Of a stretch of DNA of 41,498 nt, positions 19,289 to 29,723 are shown one piece after another. The stretch is from positions 1-41,498 of the forward strand of contig BLJB01000262.1 of the NCBI GenBank assembly GCA_013423325.1, written 5' to 3'. Within the stretch, counting starts at the first letter, position 1; each line of letters begins with the position of its first letter. The translations under genes and the position numbers were made by a program. Under the pieces are notes generated by a model that saw only the letters and a program-made list of their open reading frames with translations, was not told where the DNA came from and made no database searches. This DNA is from Usnea hakonensis (lineage: Eukaryota; Ascomycota; Lecanoromycetes; Lecanorales; Parmeliaceae).

Positions 19289-20329
19289 TTATAGAACGGA
19301 CTTGGGATGTGTTCCCGATGACCCTGAAGTCGTGTAGAAGATCTTTGCTGTTGAATTGACGGAAACTCCATGCCCGGTATCCATCGCAGCGATCGAGCAG
19401 AATTTTCCTGAGACGGAAACATTCATTACAGCCGGCCGAGTTGCACTGGATAAACCAAGACCGGACATGTAATAAGTAGTGGCTTTGTTAGCGACCGATT
19501 GCTGGAGCACCTGGTCGCCAAGGCCGCTGCTGTAGAAATATCAGCATAGGGTTGAAGTCGCACCCGCAACCTTCGTGACGCGGTAAAGACTCCACTTCAT
19601 AAGAACGCGTGAAGGATCTTGCACTTACCACACTATCGCGACACGGCTGCTTGCAAAGAGGCCCGCACCGAGCATAGCTGTGTCACCGATGCTACCGCTC
19701 AATTTACCTCCGGTACCACCGGTGGATCCACCTGTGGCGAGCTTTGCATGGCTATCTAGCACAAGGGCTCCAACAGTCCCCAGAGGGTCGAGATTTATAT
19801 TCTCTTGAATTTGAGATCTTCCTTGCCAGTACCCGCGGTGGACTGGAGTAACGAAGTATGTATTCGAAACAGTATCAAGACGCAAGTGTATGGTACAATT
19901 GTCGGCCGCCTTACCGACTAAGAAACAGTGCGGACTGTCCTCTGCAAGAGCGCCAGCGGTGAGAATCGGACTCTTGGTCTCCATCATGCAGCAAACGGTG
20001 CCGTAGCGGCCGGATGATCCGTCAATAACACCAGCCTCAAGCTATCATGGCTGTTACATTAATGGAAAATGTAAAAGAAATCTTCAATAACATTTACCTC
20101 GCATCTTCCATCTTTGGTCAGAGCAGAACCCTTGCCGGTGTTCAACAACGAGAAATCTTTTAAAGCTCTGACAGTCACTCCGATTACATTTTACGCTTCC
20201 GCTCAGCAGCTTGGCTTCGTGGGCAATGACCTGGCTTAGTACGTCCTTGATCTCAATCTGGCAGCTGATATCGGGGCAAGAGTCTATCGACCCGCCATGA
20301 ACAAAAACTCGCCACATAGTATCTGGCAT
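19289..20329 (-). pseudogene. Asparaginase/isoaspartyl peptidase (Ntn-hydrolase, threonine type), one frameshift
   Basis: Exons on the minus strand: 20329-20098, 20041-19629 and 19529-19289, with introns of 56 bp (GTAAAT...ATAG) and 99 bp (GTAAGT...ACAG). Apart from one extra base the joined frame is 294 aa. Family features: RVFVHGGS near the start; LLNTGKGSALTKDGRCELEAGVIDG-type segment spanning intron 1; SPHCFLVG; and DPLGTVGALVLD, where the Gly-Thr bond is the self-cleavage site and Thr the nucleophile, followed by STGGTGGKLSGSIGDT and GAG. These enzymes cleave asparagine, isoaspartyl peptides or glycosyl-asparagine. The break is a 1-nt surplus near the T-run 20189-20192 in exon 1. Everything else, including ATG and splice sites, looks intact, so decay is recent or the base is an assembly error. 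Confidence 0.75.
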
Positions 20330-20898
20330 AGACGTCAGCGTAGTTCATAGATATATAGATGATCCACATTTATTTGGATTTTTCCAGTGCGCTTCCGATA
20401 GCGAAACCGTTAGTAAGTTGTATCTTAATAAGTGTGAAAGGTGAGTGACGCCTTAGGAAATTTTCTTATCATAGAGTGGAAGTTGTGCGAATTATTGCCG
20501 GCTCATAGCCCTAATATTTCATAAGAACAGAGGTTGGCACCAATAGCAACGCACCGCCAAGACTCCCTTAGGGTGGGCCATCTATAACACTTCTTCTACT
20601 AGTTTCAAATTGACAAAGAATACAGTATTGACAGCCACTCCCCTTGTACGGATCAATGGGTCTCCTGTCACAGGTAAACAAACAGCTGTAAAAGGTCGAT
20701 GGCGAGGGTGTTGAGGAAAAGTGTTCGCGGGGCTGCCAAAAGCCTTCGGCAACATGCATGAAGCTAGCTTAGCGCTCAGTTTGATAGTGTGACAAGTTCT
20801 CGCTACGAGTGACGCCCACAGTAAAGTACCGTTGATTCTTCGCAACTTCAATCAATATACCAGCCCTGCCTCAACACACCACTGATTCAGCCTCCAAA
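20330..20898. promoter_or_regulatory. Divergent intergenic region (asparaginase / RRM gene)
   Basis: About 570 bp between the minus-strand ATG at 20329 and the plus-strand ATG at 20899. It would contain both promoters. No strong TATA box or coding signal is seen; the last 30 bp before 20899 are C/A-rich, as usual before fungal starts (CTCCAAAATGG). Confidence 0.35.
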
Positions 20899-21699
20899 AT
20901 GGATGTGACAGACATGAACAGAGCCCTGATCGACGGGCGATGCGTAAGCCTTCACGGTTTACGACCAGAGACAAAAGCAGTGCAAGTCCTTTCGTTTCTT
21001 GACCAGCTACATCTTGACATGTAAGATTTTTCGAATCCTTACCTTAGTCTCACGCTTCTAACATTCTAGTGAACGTGTTGAGGTTTTTGGTGAACCTCCG
21101 GCCCGTCTCGAGGGATTTGTGCTGTTCTACCGTCGGCAAGATGCAAAAACTGCTATTCGGAAGCTTAGTGGCACGAAGGATGTCAGTCTGGCGTCTACGG
21201 GCCCAGAGTCTGGCTATAGCTTTCGTGATACCTGGACTAGAGCCGAGAACGCAGAACCGTCAGCTATGACGTCGAGTCTTTTTAACCCCACTTCCAAGAA
21301 TGGAAGACCACGGAATACTTGAAGACATGGTTCGAGAACTCTTCTCCAATTTCCGAATGTAAAGCCCCTATCCCATTTTCATACATCACAAGATGTCTAA
21401 CACCATTTAGAGAACACGTCTATATTCTCCTATCTCTCAGCAAAGACAAGAAGAAAACAAAGTCTTGCTTTTGTCTTGTTGACTTTGCGACAGTAAAGGA
21501 AGCGTCACAAGCAATGAAAATGGCAAATGGGATCTCTACGAGCTGGGGTAAGCTGAGAGTCAACAAAGCGGATGGTTGGGCGGCCACCTACCCGCAAAAG
21601 AGGAGTGGGAACTCCGAGGCTGAGGATGTGCGGGAGCTGAGAGATGACGATGGAGAGGGGGACGAGGTGAATGAAGAAAGCATTGAGGGGGAAAGGTAA
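20899..21699 (+). pseudogene. Two-RRM RNA-binding protein gene with frameshift(s)
   Basis: Exon 1 20899-21020, intron 49 bp (GTAAGA...CTAACATTCTAG), exon 2 21070-21358, intron 52 bp (GTAAAG...CTAACACCATTTAG), exon 3 21411-21699. RRM1: CVSLHGLRPETKA (RNP2-like) and LEGFVLFYRRQDAKTAIRKL (RNP1-like). RRM2: VFLTPLPRMEDHGILEDMV, then across intron 2 EHVYILL and CFCLVDFATVKEASQAM, ending WGKLRVNKA. An acidic tail follows. RRM1 and RRM2 are in different frames: a one-base shift is needed between about 21245 and 21275. A second shift near the G-run at 21685-21697 would add an Arg/Ser-rich tail (RINPARRGRTRSRTSRSLES). Likely role RNA binding; now broken, or affected by assembly indels. Confidence 0.6.
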
Positions 21700-22104
21700 A
21701 GCGCAAAAGCTTTGGGCAAGATAGAATCAACCCAGCGAGACGTGGTAGAACACGATCTCGCACCTCTCGGTCCTTAGAGTCTCACGCTCATATTACAAAA
21801 TGCTGGGTATCAGTCGATCAGGCTTTGTGGGCGGGTCGAGTGGCTCCATTTTTCAAGCTAATTAGTGGAATCAAAAGAAGACCGAAAGTGAAGAGGGGAT
21901 GCGTTGTTGCTTTACTTCTCCCTCTGTCTAGGGGAGTCATGCTTTTGAAACCCTGTAAGGATAAAGCTTGCATTCACATTACCAGAGTATCTCTAATCCA
22001 GAGGTCCTAATTTTCCAGTGAATCTTTGCAGCTTTTCCTTCTGAACGCCTCGAGCCTTCAATTTGTCAGTCTTATACTGCCATCTGCCTGATTAACTCAC
22101 AGAA

Positions 22105-22482
22105 TCATTCTGAAGCCAACCACAACCCCGCAGCCCCAACAACCCCCGCCCCAAAAACATGCGACCAAGCCTCCTTCAACCGCCCATTAAATCTCCACGC
22201 CGCCCACGCATCCATCGCCGGAATCACCAACGCAATCAACGTCACCATGCCCGCGTTCTTCTGCTCCCCTTTGTACATCAACATGCCGATGATGAGGCCG
22301 AGGGAGAGCTCACGAGCACCCATAGGCTGGAGGAAGGCGAGCGCGACCTTGTCGTTGGGAGTGGCGGGGATGCCGAAGTTTTTGGAGCGTAGGATAGGAT
22401 TGAAGATTGTAGTCAGACCGGTGGTGGCAAGGAAGGTAGCGACGAGGTAGCCGCTTGCGGTTTTGAGTGTTAGGGTGTCCAT
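22105..22482 (-). CDS. Small four-helix membrane protein (DUF4267-like)
   Basis: 125 aa, single exon. Four hydrophobic segments fill most of the chain: around residues 9-27, 45-66 (with GARELSLGLIIGML), 76-95 and 104-122. The pattern of N-terminal TM helix, a short loop with FGIP, then GARELxLGL and a C-terminal WxxxNGR...W...G...GAAG fits the fungal DUF4267 family of integral membrane proteins of unknown function. No signal peptide cleavage or catalytic residues seen. It lies tail-to-tail with the RRM gene; promoter presumably in 22483-22795. Confidence 0.75.
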   Translation of the reverse strand: MDTLTLKTASGYLVATFLATTGLTTIFNPILRSKNFGIPATPNDKVALAFLQPMGARELSLGLIIGMLMYKGEQKNAGMVTLIALVIPAMDAWAAWRFNGRLKEAWSHVFGAGVVGAAGLWLASE

Positions 22483-22795
22483 GATTTTTACAGTTGATTT
22501 TGTGAGGATGTGATTGAAGGGATTTGAGGATTTGATTGGGAGGATTTGATTGGAGGCGAGATGAGGATGGAGACTTTTGCGGGCGTATTGGGACGATGAA
22601 GGATGTGAGAAACAATCAGAGCGTCTGCGACGTTGTTTGTCGAATAAGCAGATGAGATATGTTTACGCGCAAATACCAGTGTTGGTACAACTAGGTACAT
22701 TTATGGAGTGGGACAATTTGCTAAAGACGCTAGGCTAAACGTAATGCCGAACCGCTGAGCCAGTCTTTAGACCCAAATAGTTTTACAAAACAGAA
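22483..22795. other. Promoter side of the DUF4267-like gene
   Basis: About 310 bp with no gene. It would hold the minus-strand promoter; the minus-strand leader next to the ATG is C/T- and A-rich (TCCTCCCAATC-like), common for fungal leaders. Confidence 0.35.
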
Positions 22796-23202
22796 ATGAC
22801 TTCTCATTCTTCAACCAACAGTTGTATCAAGAGTCTGAACCCGGACGATCAGCGTCGTTGTGGAAGACAGCTTCTTCTTTACGATGAAATCCAACCCAAC
22901 CACATCCGTCTTCTGACCATCTTCGACAGTGGTAGCACTCCTTCGATCGTCTCGAAGATTTTGCAGATGATGACCTACCGTTCCTCAATGCCCTTCCCTA
23001 TAGTTGGGGCAAGAGATTTCTTGATGCGAGTTTCTCGTGTCATGGACGCTATATTGCTCTGGCTGAGCATCTCTCCACCGCTTTTCGTGCGGTCCACAGA
23101 GCCGAGCCCGCTGCCAGACTCTAGGTCTTGTAGGTGGATGCCGATTGTGTCAATCAGAGTGTTCAAGTGAGAAAGATAGCAACGATATTTGGAAAAGGGT
23201 GA
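22796..23202 (+). pseudogene. HET-domain protein relic
   Basis: From the ATG at 22796 the frame reaches IRLLTIFDSGS, the usual start of a HET (heterokaryon incompatibility) domain. A frame change near 22945 then gives LPYSWGKRFLDASF, IALAEHLSTAFRAVHRA and VDADCVNQ, matching the conserved ALSYxWG and WxDAxCINQ blocks. Stops TAG at 23122-23124 and 23131-23133 fall inside the latter; the second replaces the Trp of that motif (TGG to TAG). No later HET sequence is readable. A dead copy of a non-self-recognition gene. Confidence 0.65.
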
Positions 23203-23839
23203 TTTCCCAGTCTTTGGAGATGCGTCACTGATCTATCTCACAATCCCAGATTCTTAGCCAGAAATCAGAATGCTTATTCCACTCTTCACTTTTAATGGAT
23301 ACCTGACGAAAGCTTAAGAGTGTTTGACATCTATAATATTCCCTACTGACCGTCGAATAAGTCTAGTACGATTAAATTTCAGACTATCAGTCTCTTGTTA
23401 CATTGCCAGCAAAGCTGAATCAAATGGTGCCAGCATGATCGTTCTCATACGGAAACGCTTTTCAAAGCCAAGATCCTCCCACAACCTTATCCCCAGAAAT
23501 AAGACTGCCTCTGGAGCCGAAATCCGTACATGTAAATACTGACGTCTACTGCCCCAAGCCTGCTCAGCCCTTTCCTCCCGGTAAGAATAGGAGTGGATAC
23601 CGCGTAGCCTCTGCGTCAGAACTTTGCTACGGATCCCAAGTGAACTGAAAATTCAATTACAGCTCCCGCCGAGACTGCAAGCTCAAGTGTTTTACAAGTC
23701 ATTTGAAACGATCCTGGAGCCTTGGGTGGTTCAGCAGTAGATCCAAACCTGCACGTCCAAAAGCTGCGAACACGAAAGCGGCTGGTCCTTGTCCTCCTAG
23801 TACACTTAACGCCCAAATTTCCACAAACTCCTGTGCCAT
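23203..23839. other. Stretch without assignable gene
   Basis: Short open frames on both strands (for example plus 23324-23542, minus 23616-23816) show no family. It may contain the decayed 3' part of the HET relic and the 5' part of the next pseudogene. Confidence 0.3.
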
Positions 23840-25075
23840 TTGGTCGCTGTCAATGTACAATGTCAGACTACTATCGATAATAGAGGATCAATAGAGCTAG
23901 GAATAAAGACTATAGCATACCAGCCAACGCCTATTGCTCAGCATGAAGGTGCACTGCAGGAATGTACTACGGCCTCAAGCAATGGCGTTTTGAATACCGC
24001 ACTGCCCGATAACAACCCTGGATCCTCGACCTACACTAGCGTGGGTGGTCAGACAACTACCGTCTAAGCCATCAGAGTCGTAGTAGCTGGCAAAACGCTC
24101 CTTCCAGGAGACCCACGTGTTGCAGTCGCTAACAGCCCGGTTTCACTTGGTTCTTCCGAGTTTGTGATGACCGATCACACGGAAGTCTTCTCGCCTGCCA
24201 CCGCTATTTCTACTATACCCTCTCAGATTGGCGGCAACGGACAACGAATCACTCTAGTTGCTGATTCAATCATCATTACCGGCACGACCTTGAAGCCTGG
24301 AAGTCCAAGTATTAAAATATACGACCAACCAGTATCTGTAGGCGCTTTGGAAGTTGCCCTCGGCAGCGTCACCCACCTCGAGTCTGTCGTTCGCAGCTGT
24401 CATCACAATAAGTAAGTCATCATACACTACTTTGAGTAATAAGATCATACGTATTGGAGCTAGCAATTATCATTAAAGGGAAAACACTCAAGCCTGGAGA
24501 CCCCCCAGTTGTCGTTTAACGGAAAGTTGATATCTCTTGGATCTTCTAATCTCTTTATCGGCAATTTTATAGGGAGTCTGAGATTATCAGAAGACACAAC
24601 GAGGGCTGCACCAACTTATGATACTGTTGATAGTAAGACGGTTGTTTTTGGAGCTAGCAAGACTATCTATAAGAGAAGTACCTTGAACCTAAAAGACAGC
24701 TCTTAGACTCTCGAGGAATACAACAAAGACTAGTAGCTCTTCACACATCACCTTCAGCGGCGAGACCGTAGACGTGTAAGTTAGCAGTGTTGACATAGAC
24801 GGAGCAACACTTACCCTTAACGGTCCAGCCGTTGGATCTTGACGGTATAGCCATATTTCTAGGGTCTTCAGTTCTTATCATTTAGACCCATACAACCCAG
24901 TTTTCTCTACCGGCTACCGCAATGAGTGGCGCTGGTTCTAGCGAAGGTATTGGCGCAATGACTATGGCAGGCTTGGGTGAGATGGGAGGAGAGAATTTCG
25001 CTTCGACCGCGCATAAGAATGTGAGACATAACGCACCGTTTGTGAGGAAAGGAACCATGCGCTTTGGGCCAATCA
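23840..25075 (+). pseudogene. Relic of a repeat-rich secreted/cell-wall glycoprotein
   Basis: A plus-strand frame from 23840 to 24415 has a single internal TAA (24065-24067). It repeats a motif typical of large fungal surface proteins: GKTLLPGDPRVAVANSPVSL then GSSEFVM; GTTLKPGSPSIKIYDQPVSV. A further unit at about 24475-24570 (GKTLKPGDPPVVV and, in a shifted frame, NGKLISLGSSNLFIGN) and another at about 24800-24890 (TLTLNGPAV, IAIFLGSSVLII) follow, then a Gly/Ala/Met-rich piece (GAMTMAGLGEMGGENF). Frame changes and stops separate the units. No signal peptide or GPI signal can be placed. Originally a Ser/Thr-rich wall or adhesin-like protein; dead now. Confidence 0.5.
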
Positions 25076-26093
25076 CCATCAATAGATTGCTGTAGCTTTA
25101 TCGCTCAGACTTCTCGTACTCTGAACTCGAAACCTCGTTGCCAAAAATCTCACCCAAATTCAGAAACATCGATAACTATCATCGGGGTGCAAATAAGTAT
25201 GAAACAGGTTGCACGTCAGGACCGTATTCCTCCAGCTTTTAATCTATACACTCCCATACATATAATTCAACCATCCCCCCCACATAATATATCACAGCCA
25301 TTCAATCCCACCAACAATCCTCTCCTCCCCAAAGAAAATTCTCAAAGCCCAAGAAGTTACTCACAGGGTTCTCATGGGGAAAAAAAATACGAAAAAAAAC
25401 ATACAGCAGCTAGTATTCGCTGGTCGTCACCGACCCAACTACTAATTAGCCGATCTGAGGCTTATCTTTGGCTGAGCGGACGGGAAGCCGAGTTTTCAAC
25501 AGTCTGTGGCCGTATGTGGCAAAAATTCTTTCATTTGTGCATATAAACCACATTTTTCAAAAAATGTGTTGTTTCAAGACCGCCCCTGGGATGTACCTTC
25601 CCCCCAAATATTGGACTCCGCACTATCCTATCCGAGTGGTAACACTAGTACGTCAAGGGTTGCAACTCGAGGTCTCGATGAGGATGCTGGGCTTTGAGAC
25701 ATTTCATGTCAAAGGGGACCTTCGAGGTGGCCGTCATCAGATCTTTCTCCAAGGATATAGGCGTCTATGATAAGCGACTTATTCCTTTACATCTACTGAC
25801 TGCTCCGGTGATGTAGCAGCAACTGCCAAAGGTCACTTCGTCGGTCTCTGACGAGGACTCATTCAGTAAATATCAACGAGTAGCGGAAGGAATAGATACA
25901 GTGGCGAGGAGATGACCAAAGTAGAGGATTTGGATTGTATGGTTGAAGCCTAATCTTTTCCATGGTCTAGAAATATCGGTCTTGGTGGTTTCGATAGGTA
26001 CAAAAGCTGAACGCATTAATAGAAAGCAACAATTTTTATTGGGCGTCTCATTCACTAGCTTTAGTATTTAAAAGAAGATCCGAGATAAGGAAT
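25076..26093. other. About 1 kb without assignable gene
   Basis: Contains an A-rich run (25379-25400) and several short frames on both strands without motifs. Nothing supported. Confidence 0.3.
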
Positions 26094-26501
26094 ATGCAGA
26101 GGATAGTAGATGTTTGCCATATTCAGGTACCTCAAACCCAGTCCCGAGAGCCTCGACAATATAGATATACCAAAATGAGGCTTAAAGCACGAACGAAGCG
26201 CGGGACAGAGCTACGAGAGGTTCAGGATATCTTGAAAGAATAGCACTTTGACATAGAAGAGGGCAAGCGCAGTAGAGAACGGATGTTGCGATACTTGGAA
26301 CACAGGATCCACGGAGCCCATACAAAGGTGGTGCTCTTCGTTCAAACCCAGATACCCATGCCCGTGCTAAAACATAAATCAGGATATTTTATATTGAAGC
26401 AGAGCTCCCCGTCTCTATCATTGGATATTGAGTCGCAATGGTCGAGATATGACGCCATCCTCCGAGAACGGATCAGCAGTGATAAAAGGGGAGTAATTTG
26501 A
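26094..26501 (+). pseudogene. Possible relic ORF with one internal stop
   Basis: From ATG 26094 a 135-codon plus-strand frame runs to TGA-free end TGA/TAA-type stop at 26499-26501 with a single TAG at 26241-26243. The protein would be basic (KMRLKARTKRGTELREVQ) with a charged middle (EEGKRSRERMLRYLEHR). No family recognised; chance cannot be excluded. Confidence 0.25.
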
Positions 26502-26776
26502 CGACCGACAACATCGTTCGGTCATGCTACTCAAGCTCCACGAGGTTCCCTGGCGCTGCGATTGATCGGTCTTCTAGTTCCTCCGTGAGACATGGGACCT
26601 CGGATGTAAGGGAAGTTGTTCAGGTACTAGTGCCCGGATAATTCGAGTCTGAAAGTGCGAGGTTTGAAAGTCTCTGTTCCGCGGAAGTTCCCGACGTCGC
26701 CATCTCTTTCCGCTCAAGAATGTCTTCGCTACTCCATTGCTTTGTGACAGTTGATGATGTTTTGGAGTCTCTACTC

Positions 26777-27451
26777 CTATCCTTCACCCTCGGAGTCTAA
26801 CGTTTCTTTCTCGGTTGTTTCTTGGGGATGACTTACTCTCTCTTTGTGGAATTGAAAAAAATGATGATTCTGCTCATTATCCCTAGGGTTCCGTAATTGG
26901 TGGGCGATCCACTCCTTGATTGAGAAGATCATTTCATGAATCAGATCTGCTACTTTTAGTGGCAAAGTCTTTCCAATTGCGACTTCAACCGCAAGTTTTA
27001 TCGCTATCAGTTGTCTGGTTTCTGGTGTACAATTGTCATGTATGGTGTACTTACAGAATAATGCACATGATGTTCCTTTGATTGCACATTCATTGAGACT
27101 TGACGCAATTTGCCAGATCATAAACACATACACCGGTGGTGACTTATCCTCGCACTCCTCTTGAATGTCCACATCGGTGATCAGTCTGCGATATTTCTCA
27201 ACTTCACAGACGGATGCCAAGTAGGACTCGGAACCTCCAGCCAGCCGACACGATGGACTTTTCAAAATCAGTGGAGTGACAGGGGGTTCCTTGAGCCCAG
27301 TTAATTGGACATATTCAGGTTTGAGCGTTGCCATAGTCCAGCAAGGGAAATACTGAGCGACTTCTTGCTCAGATTTACGACAAGCTGCCAAAAAGCGGAC
27401 GACTGCGCAGCGGTCAAATGGGAAAGCAGTGCTAAGGCTAAAAAAAGGCAT
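26777..27451 (-). CDS. Hypothetical 224-aa protein
   Basis: Single minus-strand frame from ATG 27451 to TAG 26777-26779. Composition looks protein-like: a hydrophobic start (MPFFSLSTAFPFDRCAVV), mixed middle with several cysteines (CEVEKYRRLITDVDIQEECE, GTSCALFCKYTIHDNCTPE), an amphipathic helical stretch (IAIKLAVEVAIGKTLPLKVA, LIHEMIFSIKEWIAHQL) and a charged tail (ETTEKETLDSEGEG). No known domain seen. An internal ATG (MATLKPEYVQ, residue 41 or so) could be the true start if an upstream intron exists. The minus-strand promoter would lie in 27452-27640. Confidence 0.45.
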   Translation of the reverse strand: MPFFSLSTAFPFDRCAVVRFLAACRKSEQEVAQYFPCWTMATLKPEYVQLTGLKEPPVTPLILKSPSCRLAGGSESYLASVCEVEKYRRLITDVDIQEECEDKSPPVYVFMIWQIASSLNECAIKGTSCALFCKYTIHDNCTPETRQLIAIKLAVEVAIGKTLPLKVADLIHEMIFSIKEWIAHQLRNPRDNEQNHHFFQFHKERVSHPQETTEKETLDSEGEG

Positions 27452-27907
27452 CAATGGTCAGTGACGCTGCCATGCAGCTCTAGGCAGAGAGGTAAGTATG
27501 GCGGTGATGAAAAGTTATATATACGAGGAAGGTGTTGCTTTAGTATATCTCTGCCTGTATGACAGCTTTTGGTTTTGAATGCGAGCTTTTATTCTGTTGT
27601 AAAGGCACTCGGCTCATATCCATTCTCCTCAGATTAAGCCTGTCTGCTCATTGCTTTCTTACGCAAAGGCGCCAATCTCAGATCCGCGGGCACGAGGATT
27701 GAACAGGAAACGGGCAGCATCCCGCATTGTCGGGACTGTAAACCTTTCCGTCGTTGCAGAAGCAGCTGCTTTGTTCTATGCCACCGAGGCCATTGCCTCC
27801 CGTTCTGTTTGGTGGACACGGATTAGTAACCCTTGCTATTCCCAGTCATTGTGGTTGCATCCGAAGAAAAGGATGGAGGGGATATGGCAGATGATAGGTC
27901 GAAGAAC
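27452..27907. other. Intergenic between two minus-strand genes
   Basis: Contains the 3' region of the secreted-protein gene and the promoter of the 26777-27451 gene (TATATA at about 27519-27526, about 70 bp upstream of its ATG on the minus strand). A minus-strand segment near 27660-27760 reads TVPTMRDAARFLFNPRARGS and may be an old coding remnant. Confidence 0.35.
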
Positions 27908-29705
27908 TTACTGGACGGTGCAGCAATGCTGGCTGTCAGTGTAGTAAGCAGCACACCACAGCTGACTAGGGTCTGCTGTGGGCAGCACGCGATCTGTTGG
28001 AGTAGCCGTGTATGGGCAAGGATTTGGAGTGTTTGTGGTCAAGTAGCTTGATTGGTCGTTGCCAGAACAGTATGTGAGCATTGACGTGGTGGAAGTGGTC
28101 GAAAGAAGAGTAGTACTGAGACAAATGTGAGCAATTAGTAATTGCAAGAGCTTGTCTTGGGATGAGGAGAAGGATATGAGGGGAAGAACTGCGGAAGCGG
28201 GTGTCTTACGCTTCCGCAGCAGAGAATGATGGTGGAGATTGTGGAGCCGAAGTCGGTACGGGGGCCTGTGGGCTTGAAGTGGCCGGGAGTGATGGGCCAG
28301 AAGTGGTGGAGTCCGCACTCAATCGATAGGGGTTGATAGCGAAAAGCGTGTTGCTAAGCGCGCAGCTGGTACCGCTTCCTTGAATCGTCAATGGCGCCGT
28401 CGTTGTCATACAATCACACTCCAATGTTGGACTACCCTGTGCTGATATCGATGGCAAAAAGGGGAAGCAATTCTCGGTATTTGTGTGAGCGGCATCTATC
28501 AATGATTCGAAGGACACACTGGAAGTACCAGTGATTAGCGGCAATGCTAGACTGGCTGAAGAAGGGGCCCTGGTGGCGGTGGCAGAACCCGAATTGAAAA
28601 TTTCAGTTCCTGCGCTTTCTTGCTCCGGAGAAGCCGCCGTGCTGGGGGGATCTAGAGCGCTGCCGTTGGAGTTGTCCAGGTTTTTGAAGAAGTCGTCATA
28701 CTCTCCAGAAATTAGCGGGCGAGCCTGCGTGTTGAACGCCTCTGGGATGGCTATAGACATGGCCGTGTAGAAGTAGGACATGGATTTCACCAGGGCCTTG
28801 GCTGTGTTGAAGCTCTCCCTATAACTACTGCCCGGGGTTTGTACACGTGAAGCGTAGTCCATCTTCATCGCTTTGATTCCTATAGAGCGGATTGACAGAA
28901 CACCCGGCCAAATCCATTGCTCACGCGTGTCGTAGTAGTTCTCCATCCAGTGTATATTCTTATCGGGGTCATTTGTTGTATCCTTGACTTTCGAGACCAG
29001 ATCAGGTGTTTTCCAGAAGTCAGGACAGAAATTCCAGTATATAGTGTCCTACATCCGTGATGAGAAGCATCTTGAAAAGCTCTATACGGCAAGACTCACC
29101 CAAACACGGAAGTATCCGTAATTGTTAAGGTAGTTGAAGTTGTTATTTAGCGAATTGCACGTGAGGGCCGATACGCCCTGATTGAAGCCGCAGCTAATGT
29201 ACAACCAGGTGTTGATCCATGCGCTCCCATGTTGGCGATTCTTCATCGCTGTACTCAACCGGAGAAAATTATCTGATAGCGCTATTAGTACATAGCTCCA
29301 TGTGACTAGGAACCATGTGTTTCTGGACGTTTTACTTTTGATCCACTGGTCGTTTTGTTTTGTTTTGCTACCGAACCAGTAATACACTTCATCGTCCCAG
29401 TCATGAAAGGTATCAGTCCCCCACAGTTTGACCCTGTCAGCCAGTCCTGCGACGTTGTTCATCGTCACCAAGATGGCTTCTTGTTGGGCCGCCGAGCAAC
29501 TGGGTGAAAAAGCAACATTGAAATTATATGCAAAATCAGGCGGGTCAGAGGGGTTTGGATACAACGCGATGGTGAGATTACTGCCACTTGTCCGAGCAGT
29601 ACTGTATTTGGTGAAATTACTGCCACTTGTCTGAGCAGTACTGTATCTAGTGAAAAGCACAGCCAATGCCACCAGTGAGCTGATCGAAATACGTGTGAAG
29701 TACAT
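27908..29705 (-). CDS. Large secreted Cys-rich protein of unknown function
   Basis: Three exons on the minus strand: 29705-29100, 29048-28210 and 28115-27908, joined to 550 aa. Introns are 51 bp (GTGAGT...GTAG) and 94 bp (GTAAGA...TTACTAAT...TCAG). Residues 1-24 form a signal peptide; an alternative ATG lies six codons upstream at 29723. Directly after comes a tandem 13-residue duplication (TRYSTAQTSGSNF / TKYSTARTSGSNL). The globular part contains HDWDDEVYYWFGSKTKQND, TSRNTWFLVTWSYVLIALSD and, after intron 1, WNFCPDFWKTPDLV and YYDTREQWIWPGV. Then a Ser/Thr/Ala/Pro-rich linker and a C-terminal region with paired cysteines (ECDC, CALSN, WCAAYY, HCC). Extracellular or wall-associated; no enzyme motif recognised. 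Confidence 0.75.
29574..29651. repeat. 39-bp tandem duplication inside secreted protein
   Basis: Two adjacent 39-bp copies encode residues 19-31 and 32-44. They differ at about four positions, so the duplication is fairly recent. The predicted signal-peptide cleavage falls within the first copy. Confidence 0.7.
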
Positions 29706-29723
29706 GGTGGGTGGTTGATACAT

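Noticed and set aside
20169..20195. A 27-bp intron (GTAAAA...TCAG on the minus strand) explaining the asparaginase frame change
   Set aside because: Too short for splicing and without a branch site; removing one base restores a better family match.
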